A stretch of 32,273 nt of DNA from Microvirga massiliensis. Its GTDB lineage: Bacteria; Pseudomonadota; Alphaproteobacteria; Rhizobiales; Beijerinckiaceae. A program made the translations under genes and the position numbers. The stretch is from assembly GCF_001006805.1 (NCBI RefSeq), contig NZ_LN811360.1, forward strand, positions 93,260 through 125,532. The letters run 5' to 3'. The notes beneath the pieces were generated by a model. That model did not search any database. It saw only the letters and a program-made list of their open reading frames with translations, and was not told the DNA's origin. Of the stretch, positions 25,722 to 32,150 are shown one piece after another. Each line of letters opens with the position of its first letter. The first letter of the stretch is position 1.

Positions 25722-27924
25722 CGGGCGCCTCCCCTTCGAGCTCAATGGGCCTGTGCGTTCGTCCGATGCGGAACCCCGCACATGCCGCGATCGCGATGGC
25801 GATGATCGGGGTCACGGTGAGGGCCGCGACGCCCAGAAGGATCAGGAGGCTGATGGTGGCAGCGTGCCGGAGCCCATGGTTCTGGATCCGGGCGGCGGTG
25901 CGCTCGACGGCGCCTACTGCCGCAGCCGATGGCCTGACGGCCAGATCACGGGTTGCCAGCCGCCAGTTCTCCCGGCAGGCGAGACGCGTCGCGATCCAGG
26001 GACTGACCGCGTAGTAAGCCCGGTTGACCGCGCGGATGAAGATCCTGCCGCCGGTCGTCCCCTGCTCCAGGTTGAACCGGACGCGGCGCAAGGTCAGGAC
26101 CTCTGGTGCATCCTCCGATCCCATGGCCACTGTAGCGACGATGCAGGGCCAGGATGACTTCCTCGGGACAAGTGAGTGCACCTGCCTCGGACGCAATGGG
26201 CCGGGGATCTGCAGGAATCTCGCACGCTCGCAGGGGCGCTGCTGGTCGTCGACGATCCAGAGCATGTACCAGCCCGGCGGAGCCGTGGAGTTCTCCGCCT
26301 GGGGCAGCATGGTCACGGTGAGGTCGTTTCCGGCCCGCGTGAAATCCAAGGTGACGAAGCGCTGCTCGCTGTCAGTGTGGTGCGTCGTGGCTCCCGGACG
26401 CATCAGGGCCACGAGGCGGATCGAGGCGGCCTGAGGTGTCGTTACGACAAACGGGGTCCCGTAGGGGATCTGGGTCGTGGGCGCGCCGTTACGGGTCACT
26501 GCGCTGATGGTGGGGCGCCCGGGATTGAAGAAATATGGCGGACGATAGACCTCTCGCTCTTTGCGATTGAGGGCAACCACGCCGGCATTCCACCGGAGGT
26601 TGGCGGGCCAAGTGGCAGGCCACGGGAGCTGCGGCTCGCTGCCATTGCGATCGGCGCCACCGGCGACGACCACGCGCCCGTCCGGGAGGAGCAAGGCCGT
26701 CGAATGATACATGCGCGGGTGCGTCATGCTGGCGACGGCGCGAAATCCTGCCGGACGCGCGGGCCAGCGTGCTGCGGTCGCTGCGGGTGTGAAGATTTCC
26801 GCTGGAAGGGAAGGCGTCGTTCCGTTGGCGATGCTCTTCCATTTGTAGTGGTTATGCCCTCCGCAGACGAGCACGGTGGCGTCTGGCAGCAGCACCAGGT
26901 GACCGTTGATGCGCCCCAGGTTCGTCATGCCTCCGCCCGGCGCCGGCGTCCAATTCGGCGGACCTCCCGGGCGTGTGTTCAGGATGTTGGCCCGACGTGG
27001 GTCATTGCCGTCGGCGATGTGGTCCATGTTGCCGGTGCCACCGCCGCCCGGCTGCAGCACTGGAGTTCCAGCTGGGTTGAGTGCTGTGCTGCCGCCGACG
27101 ACGAGGATCTTGCCCTCTTGGGCCGGCGGCAGCAGGACACTCATGCCCTCCTCTCGCCGGCGCGGCTCACCCGGCAGGACCCCGAAATCGTTCCAGGTCC
27201 CCGCAGTCGGGCCTGTGATCTGCAGGGCCCTTGTCGTCGGCTCGGGGAGTTCCTGTCCCCAGTTCGTGTGGGTGTAGTAAACCCGGCCATCCGGAGCGAG
27301 ATGAAGCCCGGGGTAGATCGGCAGGGTGAAATCCGCACCCGTCATGCGGCGGGGAGTGAAATCGGGCGGGGTCAGCACTTCGACCCAGTTGGCGATGATT
27401 CTCCCATCCGAGCTGGTGCGGTTCGGCTCGAGGCGACCGGAGAAGACGAGGACTCGCCCATCGCCGAGAAGGACGGCTGTCGGGTACCAGCGTCCCTGCA
27501 GAAGCTCCTTGCCGGTTTGGATCCATCGCCCGGCCGGAAAGGCACGGGTCGGCATGGGATCGAAGAGAAGGATGTTCTTCGCCCCATAGCTGCCATTGCT
27601 GCTGAAATCGAAATCGGATCCGCCCAGAGTGAGGAGGCGGCCATCCTCTAGGTGCACGTAATGGCAGCAGAACAGATCGACCCCGGGCGGGAAGGGAATG
27701 CGCGTGAGCGCGCCGGTGTCAGGATCCCAGCTGTAGCTCACCGTCGCATAATGCATGCTCTCCGTGTGGCCGCTGAACCAGAGCACCTTCCCGGTATGAA
27801 GGAGAGCAGCATGGATGACGAAGAGATCACGAGGGTCGTCGACCTCCTGGGGCCCATAACGGATTTTCTCGGTGGCGATCGCGTTGTCGACGGGGGCATC
27901 CCAGGCACCGTCCGTAATGGACAT
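25711..27924 (-). CDS. Galactose/glyoxal-oxidase-like copper-radical oxidase (kelch + DUF1929) with CFI-box-like C-terminus
   Basis: A 737-residue protein. Residues ~30-460 form kelch-type repeats (LLPDGRVVVAGGADR and similar), followed by a DUF1929-like immunoglobulin fold (~465-575). All residues of the galactose/glyoxal oxidase radical-copper site can be placed: Cys86 (DLFCCHY) and Tyr147 (QGRWYPTAVLL) for the thioether-linked radical cofactor, Tyr406-His407 (PRMYHSTALLLPDG), and His515 or His516 (TTHHTDSEQRF). Such enzymes oxidise alcohols or aldehydes and give H2O2. Residues 594-650 (CIVATVAMGSEDAPEVLTLR, then YYAVSPWIA) resemble the CFIATAAYGS C-terminal sorting module, and two hydrophobic helices (~689-718) end the protein. 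There is no N-terminal signal peptide, although known homologues are secreted. The ATG at 27924 has GAGGGAG upstream. Confidence 0.85.
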   Translation of the reverse strand: MSITDGAWDAPVDNAIATEKIRYGPQEVDDPRDLFVIHAALLHTGKVLWFSGHTESMHYATVSYSWDPDTGALTRIPFPPGVDLFCCHYVHLEDGRLLTLGGSDFDFSSNGSYGAKNILLFDPMPTRAFPAGRWIQTGKELLQGRWYPTAVLLGDGRVLVFSGRLEPNRTSSDGRIIANWVEVLTPPDFTPRRMTGADFTLPIYPGLHLAPDGRVYYTHTNWGQELPEPTTRALQITGPTAGTWNDFGVLPGEPRRREEGMSVLLPPAQEGKILVVGGSTALNPAGTPVLQPGGGGTGNMDHIADGNDPRRANILNTRPGGPPNWTPAPGGGMTNLGRINGHLVLLPDATVLVCGGHNHYKWKSIANGTTPSLPAEIFTPAATAARWPARPAGFRAVASMTHPRMYHSTALLLPDGRVVVAGGADRNGSEPQLPWPATWPANLRWNAGVVALNRKEREVYRPPYFFNPGRPTISAVTRNGAPTTQIPYGTPFVVTTPQAASIRLVALMRPGATTHHTDSEQRFVTLDFTRAGNDLTVTMLPQAENSTAPPGWYMLWIVDDQQRPCERARFLQIPGPLRPRQVHSLVPRKSSWPCIVATVAMGSEDAPEVLTLRRVRFNLEQGTTGGRIFIRAVNRAYYAVSPWIATRLACRENWRLATRDLAVRPSAAAVGAVERTAARIQNHGLRHAATISLLILLGVAALTVTPIIAIAIAACAGFRIGRTHRPIELEGEAPDAD

Positions 27925-27982
27925 CCCGCACTCCCTCTTCAGTCCCTCGGTGCTGCATCATTTGCGTCCTCAGGAGAGGGGC

Positions 27983-28747
27983 TCACGGATCAGCTCCGTG
28001 CAGAGCTAACAGGACGGCCGAAACGACGAGGCACCAACCGAACAGCTTCGCGAAAACCTCTCCCCGCGGCGTATGCTTTTGCACGGCGGCGGCGAGGGCG
28101 AGCAGGAACATCCAGGCGAGATTGCCCATGCCGATCACGAGCATGACGGCCATGAGCGGGGCGCAGCAGCCGAAGCATGAGCGCCCATAATCAAGCCCAA
28201 TCGCGAAGGATTGGCGCAACACGTCCGGACCGCCGGTCCAATGTCGGGCAAAGACGCCGATGGGTGAGCGGCAGGCCATCCGGCAGCGCTCGGCGAAACC
28301 GGATAGCTGGTAGAGACCGGCGCCGGCGAACGCCGCAGCAGCTGCCGCGTGCGGCGCATGGGAATGTCCGGCTATCCTGAAGAGGAGGGATCGAAGCCCG
28401 TGATCAAAGAGTCCTGCGGCTAGCCCTGCCGTCGTCCACACCGCGACGAGACCCAGCACCACTGCACCAGTCAGCGCAGTATGGTTCGGCCGACCATCGC
28501 TCACCCGCGCGAAGGCATCGAGCATCGGTAGCGCCGTGGGCAGCATGGTCCCCAAGGTCATCAGCAACCAGGCGAGGTTGAAGGCGATGAAGCCGGTCCA
28601 GACGCCCTCGAAGTGTCCTGGAGCGGAGCCGTGATCGAGCCATCGCGCGTAGGGGGATGTTCCCCAGATCAGGAGGCCGGCACCCGAGGCAGCCGCCAGT
28701 CCGATGATCAAGGCGGCGTCGCGCCGGGGGAGACTGATTCCGATCAT
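27983..28747 (-). CDS. DUF2182 integral membrane protein
   Basis: A 254-residue membrane protein with about six hydrophobic segments. The DUF2182 signature is clear: GLYQLSGFAERCRMACRSPI (~145-163), then an HW-x(n)-G-x-x-Y segment and SCFGCCAPLMAVMLVIGMGN then LAWMFLLAL (~190-218). The family (COG5486) is described as a predicted metal-binding membrane protein, and the Cys/Met/His-rich segments here (Cys155, Cys159, Cys191, Cys194, Cys195) fit that. It starts inside the stop of the DUF1326 gene (ATGA overlap), the usual pairing for these families. The copper-radical oxidase gene follows after 58 bp on the same strand with no strong terminator between them, so a shared transcript is likely. 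Confidence 0.85.
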   Translation of the reverse strand: MIGISLPRRDAALIIGLAAASGAGLLIWGTSPYARWLDHGSAPGHFEGVWTGFIAFNLAWLLMTLGTMLPTALPMLDAFARVSDGRPNHTALTGAVVLGLVAVWTTAGLAAGLFDHGLRSLLFRIAGHSHAPHAAAAAAFAGAGLYQLSGFAERCRMACRSPIGVFARHWTGGPDVLRQSFAIGLDYGRSCFGCCAPLMAVMLVIGMGNLAWMFLLALAAAVQKHTPRGEVFAKLFGWCLVVSAVLLALHGADP

Positions 28748-29382
28748 TTCGAAGATCCGCCATGCCGGTAATGGAAATCACCTCGCATGGCGGCTCGGCC
28801 CTTGACCTCGACGCTATGACCCAACCCACCAAGATCCACTCGGAGGTTCGAGCTTGTGCCGACTTCGGCAACAGGCCCAAGAACTGTGGCCAGTCGACCG
28901 TGATGCAGTTCGGTGGTCTTGCCATCCGCTCCGACCAGGACCTCGGCGTCACCAGTCACGCGATCGCCGACCGTCAGGCTGAAGTGCTTACCTCGGTTCG
29001 TGATCGTGATGGCCGCACGCTCTGTGCTACGCAGGACTCCCATGAGCTTGCCGAGTTCACCGAGGGGGCCGCCAGCCTGTCCTGTGAAGACTGGGACGAG
29101 AGCGTCGAATTGATCAGGTGATGCTCTCTCGTCGACGTAGAGAAACACTTCCTGTCCGCCGGTGTCGCGATGGCCGGTATGGAAGGAAACACTGACCACT
29201 CGACAGCCGGCGACGTTGAGTCCGCCGATATCGCCCTCATCGATCATCCAGGCGAAGGCACCCGTGCATCGTCCTTCGTCGGGTGGGCGATCGATCCAGC
29301 AGGGGCATACCGAATAGCAGTCGCAGAGTTCCAAGAAAGTGCCGGTCAGACGATAGCCGCGCTTTGATGGAGACCGCGCCAT
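28744..29382 (-). CDS. DUF1326 domain-containing protein
   Basis: A 212-residue soluble protein. DUF1326 is recognised by GYRLTGTFLELCDCYSVCPC near the N-terminus, with four closely spaced cysteines (Cys20, Cys22, Cys26, Cys28) and a fifth in GRCTGAFAW (Cys39), then the FTGQAGGPLGELGKLMG segment (~135-150). The cysteine cluster suggests metal or thiol chemistry, but the family has no established function that I know of. It is the first gene of the minus-strand operon, with the ribosome-binding site GAGAGG upstream of the ATG at 29382, and is coupled to the DUF2182 gene by a 4-nt overlap. Confidence 0.85.
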   Translation of the reverse strand: MARSPSKRGYRLTGTFLELCDCYSVCPCWIDRPPDEGRCTGAFAWMIDEGDIGGLNVAGCRVVSVSFHTGHRDTGGQEVFLYVDERASPDQFDALVPVFTGQAGGPLGELGKLMGVLRSTERAAITITNRGKHFSLTVGDRVTGDAEVLVGADGKTTELHHGRLATVLGPVAEVGTSSNLRVDLGGLGHSVEVKGRAAMRGDFHYRHGGSSK

Positions 29383-29770
29383 AGGTGCTGACCTCTCGAC
29401 AAGGAACCGTTCTGCAAGGCACGGAACTGTGCGATCTGCGGAACGCCCTCCAGAGCATGCCGATTCGATTTCGTAGTTTAGTTTGGCCTCCCCGGTGCTC
29501 TACGTCGCTTACACGTTTTGGCGGTGCGCGTTCCACCTTTGGTGTTACGGATTCCTTCGTCCGGCTGCGATTTGCAGGTTCAATCCGTGCGGAAGACGCG
29601 GACAATCCGATGGACTCCGCCACTCAGAAAGGTGCTGTCGAGGCTCTCGGCTGGCCGCCGCCGCGGCCAGTTATAGGCACCGGGGAGGGCGCGTCCTCCA
29701 AATTCGGGTTTGTTTTCTGCCCTGGCCCTGATCCTCGAAACGGTGCCAGCGTTGTGGGCACCGCGTGAGC
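29383..29770. other. 388-bp upstream region of the large minus-strand operon
   Basis: No convincing gene. This stretch should hold the promoter of the DUF1326-to-11849 operon on the minus strand. I could not pick a secure -35/-10 pair: a minus-strand GGAAC (about 29525) is followed by a CGT triplet, but the spacing (14 nt) is too short for the alphaproteobacterial EcfG-type GGAAC-N16/17-CGTT. Plus-strand open frames here are Arg/Ser-rich noise. Confidence 0.4.
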
Positions 29771-30178
29771 TTAGGGCCGCGGCCCTGCATGCCGTTCACT
29801 CGGGAACAGGTCGTCGAGCCGCGGATCATCGTCGGCCAGGATCTCGCCTCGGCGTTCCAACGGGTCGAAAACGATCACCTGTCCTGCCTTGGTCAGGAAG
29901 GTATAGTGCCGTCCGCCATGGGCGTTCCCGACTGGCCGGACACCTTCGGATGCACGCGCCGCAGTGGCCCAATCCGTGTACCCGACGGGCAATCTGACGC
30001 CGGTGATCTTCTCGATCGCTTCTCCGGCCCAGGCCGAGAGCGCGTCTGGATCATCGACCGTCCGAACGGTCCATCGTTGGGCGTCGTAAGTCCCGACCTC
30101 GATAAGTTCGTCGGTCGGAAATGAGCCGATCGCGACAGTCGGATATCGTTGCTTGAGCCTGCCGGCGGCCTGGAAAGG
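29771..30178 (-). pseudogene. Hypothetical gene, 5' end removed by IS630 remnant
   Basis: The minus-strand frame gives ~130 residues of protein-like sequence (AIGSFPTDELIEVGTYDAQR, LPVGYTDWATAARASEGVRP, HYTFLTKAGQVIVFDPLER, ending HAGPRP). Going upstream it runs at about 30178 into the antisense of a transposase, so its true N-terminus is missing. No family is recognised. The 3' end seems intact, with GEILADDDPRLDDLFP before the stop. Confidence 0.6.
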
Positions 30179-30465
30179 CGGTGTCGTGATCCTCGGCAAC
30201 CTCGCGGTCCACAAGAGCAAGAAGGCCGCCCAGCTCCTGAAGGAGAAGGGCGCCTGGTTCCTGTTCCTGCCGCCCTACAGTCCGGATTTGAACCCGATCG
30301 AGCAGGCCTTCGCGAAGCTCAAGGCGCATCTGCGCAAGATCGCGGCCCGCACCTTCGACGCGCTCTGGAAGGCCATCGGGGACATCTGTGATCTCTTCAC
30401 CCCGCAGGGATGCTGGAATTACCTCAAAGCAGCTGGATATGCGTCCGTTTAACAGTCCGATGCTC
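30178..30465 (+). mobile_element. 3' remnant of an IS630-family element (transposase C-terminus and right end)
   Basis: The plus-strand frame to 30452 encodes the transposase C-terminus: HKSKKAAQLLKEKGAWFLFL, PPYSPDLNPIEQAFAKLKAH and GCWNYLKAAGYASV. PPYSPDLNPIE carries the last Glu of the DDE triad in IS630. The expected second Asp, normally D-N-L before HKS, is Gly here (ILGNLAVHKS), so even this part is inactive. The right end TCCGATGCTC stops at 30465, followed by TA. The first ~200 residues and the left end are missing; the upstream junction cuts a hypothetical gene. Confidence 0.8.
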
Positions 30466-30469
30466 TAGC

Positions 30470-30739
30470 TCACGCGTAAACGCCGGCCTCGACTCCGGCC
30501 TCGACCTGCCGCAGCAGCTGGCAGATCGCCTCGTGCTGGCCCCGCAGCAGGAACGCCACGGGGGTGTCGCCAAGGGCCGCGTTACGCCGGAACAGCCACA
30601 GCACGCCGTCCCCTCCGAACATCTCGTCGAGGATCTGCAGGACCTCTCCGACCTCGTAGCGCGAAGCGCGCAGCGCGACGAGCTGCTCAGTCATCTCCTC
30701 GAGACGCTCGATCGCAGCATCGAGAAGCAGATCGTCCAT
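30470..30739 (-). CDS. DUF2384 (Xre/MbcA/ParS toxin-binding domain) small protein, apparently orphan antitoxin
   Basis: An 89-residue protein. The C-terminal half (LWLFRRNAALGDTPVAFLLR to QLLRQVEAGV...GVYA) matches the DUF2384 pattern W-[LF]-x-x-x-N-x-A-L-G-x-T-P-x-x-L-L ... GVYA, the toxin-binding domain of Xre/MbcA/ParS antitoxins that neutralise RES-domain toxins. The N-terminal half is helical (DAAIERLEEMTEQLVALRAS) and has no Xre DNA-binding domain. A GGGGGA lies upstream of the ATG at 30739. An antitoxin's RES partner usually follows it; here the gene is followed at once by the IS630 end, whose TA lies 2 bp from this gene's stop. So the toxin gene may have been deleted. The near-repeat EAGVEAGVYA at the end is unusual. 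Confidence 0.65.
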   Translation of the reverse strand: MDDLLLDAAIERLEEMTEQLVALRASRYEVGEVLQILDEMFGGDGVLWLFRRNAALGDTPVAFLLRGQHEAICQLLRQVEAGVEAGVYA

Positions 30740-30925
30740 GCTTGGTCCCCCGGCCCGTCAAAGCCGGCGACCCTACCATCCGATGACCGAACACTGAATC
30801 CGTGGCACCAGATTTCCTCTGGAAAATGGAGAGCCGACTCACATCCGCAGGCGAGGCCATTGGAGCCTTTGCATGTCTCCGCGGCAGGACCATCTCCCTC
30901 CGCCGCACGGACCAGCGGCCCTCAC

Positions 30926-30951
30926 GAAAAGTTGGTCGCGACCAACTTTTC
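30926..30951. repeat. Perfect 26-bp palindrome
   Basis: The half-site GAAAAGTTGGTCG is followed directly by its exact reverse complement, with no spacer. It lies 187 bp upstream of the DUF2384 gene start on its promoter side. The core GTTGGTCGCGACCAAC resembles, but does not match (two differences), the GTTnnCnGCnGnnAAC parS of repABC replicons. It could be an operator or a partition-like site. Confidence 0.6.
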
Positions 30952-31028
30952 ATGAGCAGGAGGGAACTACCGCGTCAGAGCCCAGCCATTCGCACCCCGA
31001 TACTGAGGCGTGACGCACAGGGTCGGTG

Positions 31029-31083
31029 GGTTTGGCGCGCCCCTGTGGAAAAGTCCCGGGTTCCGCCTCACGCGCGCCAAACC
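31029..31083. repeat. 12-bp-stem inverted repeat
   Basis: GGTTTGGCGCGC at 31029-31040 and its exact complement GCGCGCCAAACC at 31072-31083 are separated by 31 nt. It may form a hairpin. The right arm belongs to the repeated 14-mer described next. Confidence 0.6.
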
Positions 31084-31310
31084 TCGTTATCGAGGGCACG
31101 CTGGCTCGGCGCATCCGCGAATGGCCCATACACCTCGTGCTCCCAACAATGTGGAATCCGCTCCGGTCCGGACGGCCCCACCACCAGTGGCCTGAATTGC
31201 TGCGCCCGTCGGGGACGAGCCTCGCTCTGTTGCCGGGCGCGCGCCAAACCTACCGGCCGACCACTCAGCGCTGTAAGAAATCGATTTTCCAGTCAGCGCG
31301 CGACAAACCT
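31071..31310. repeat. Three direct copies of a 14-mer (CGCGCGMCAAACCT)
   Basis: Copies lie at 31071-31084, 31238-31251 and 31297-31310 (the last with A for C at position 7); a fourth, inverted 12-bp copy is at 31029-31040. The spacing is irregular (167 and 59 nt), unlike typical iterons. No open frame shares this repeat. Confidence 0.55.
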
Positions 31311-32001
31311 CTATGACCCGAATGCCGGTCTTACTTGGCGGCGCCCAGGCTCAGCCTGAATTTGGCGGCCAAAAACGCCTCAACGACGGCCATCCCGCAT
31401 TTTTGCAGCCGACTCGGCAAAACGCGATGCCATGGTCAATGTACCCGATCACCGCGAAATTCCCGTGGCCTGCGGTAATGGGAATTTATCCCTGAGTCTT
31501 GCTGAGTCCAGAGCTTACGACCGAAAGTGGAGATCGGAATCGATTAGAGTCTTCGAGAGGCCAAAAGGTTTCACGGGAATCTAAAAGAATCCCATTATCG
31601 CTAATTTTCCCCGGGATAATCTTCGATCCGGCGCGTTTTTCGGCACCAAGACTCCCGTGATCTCGCCCGAAACTGAAAAAAGTTACGGTTCCGTGAAGAT
31701 TCTTCGCGCAAGAGACTCCACTTACAGCGAAAAACCGCCCATAACGTGAAAGTCGCGAGAAACACGCAGTTGGGTGTGGTGTCGGACTTGACTGAAACCG
31801 GTGCACTTCGGTGGGTTGCGGCAGCACTGTCGAAACGTGGGCTGTGGCGAAATCAGCGGCTTGGTGCTCCCGGTAGCCAGTGCAGCACGTGGTGAGACGC
31901 TTGCATTTGGCCACGTTGAGTCCCGTCAGAGGATCCGGCATGCCCTCGCGGCAACCATTGCCTGCAAGGAGATTGCGACTGTGACGTAATCGGCAAAGCA
32001 A

Positions 32002-32033
32002 AAGGCCCCCGAAGCTGGAACTTCGAGGGCCTT
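32002..32033 (-). terminator. Minus-strand rho-independent terminator-like hairpin
   Basis: Read on the minus strand, AAGGCCCTCGAAG pairs with CTTCGGGGGCCTT across a 6-nt loop, giving a 13-bp stem with one U-G pair, followed by TTGCTTT. On the plus strand the same stem has a C-A mismatch and no T run, so it serves the minus strand. No minus-strand gene precedes it: the IS5 end begins about 40 bp to the right. Confidence 0.6.
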
Positions 32034-32072
32034 GGGAACTGTCACCATCGGTGATGGCAGAAGGAACCCTAA

Positions 32073-32150
32073 GAGCCCGTCCCGAAAGGGGTTGAGTGGC
32101 CGTGGTTGACGTGATTCCGAGGGGTTGTCTAAGCCTTTTCTGGAACTGCA
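32073..32150 (+). mobile_element. Left end of an IS5-family (IS427-type) element
   Basis: The sequence from about 32073 (GAGCCCGTCCCGAAAGG) looks like the inverted end of IS427-type IS5 elements and lies 62 bp upstream of the transposase start. The bases before it (CCCTAA) contain a T-A target typical of the group. The right end is outside the window, so the exact boundary cannot be confirmed. Confidence 0.5.

Larger units (their letters stand above)
30740..32072. other. 1.3-kb stretch without a convincing gene
   Basis: Many short frames exist on both strands, but none has family motifs, a good ribosome-binding site and sensible composition together. The 221-codon minus frame at 31486-32151 runs through the terminator hairpin and into the IS5 end, so it is not a real gene. 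What can be seen instead is a set of structured or repeated sites (30926, 31029, 31071, 31238, 31297, 32002) and a segment at about 31550-31770 that is visibly AT-richer than the surroundings. Confidence 0.5.

Noticed and set aside
26176..27651. 491-codon plus-strand open frame
   Set aside because: Antisense to the copper-radical oxidase, whose active-site residues are all conserved in the minus frame.
11849..29382. Reading the large operon as a contractile injection system, type VI system or prophage tail
   Set aside because: No sheath, tube, baseplate, spike, tape-measure or ATPase motif was seen in any of the seven products.
29383..29600. EcfG-type (GGAAC...CGTT) promoter for the large operon
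   Set aside because: The minus-strand GGAAC and the following CGT have a 14-nt spacing, shorter than the usual 16-17, so the call is not supported.
30926..30951. Calling the 26-bp palindrome a repABC parS site
   Set aside because: The 16-bp core differs from GTTnnCnGCnGnnAAC at two fixed positions and no repA, repB or repC lies in the window.
30802..31359. 185-codon plus-strand open frame
   Set aside because: It runs over the repeated 14-mers and the inverted repeat; Arg/Ser-rich composition and no family pattern.
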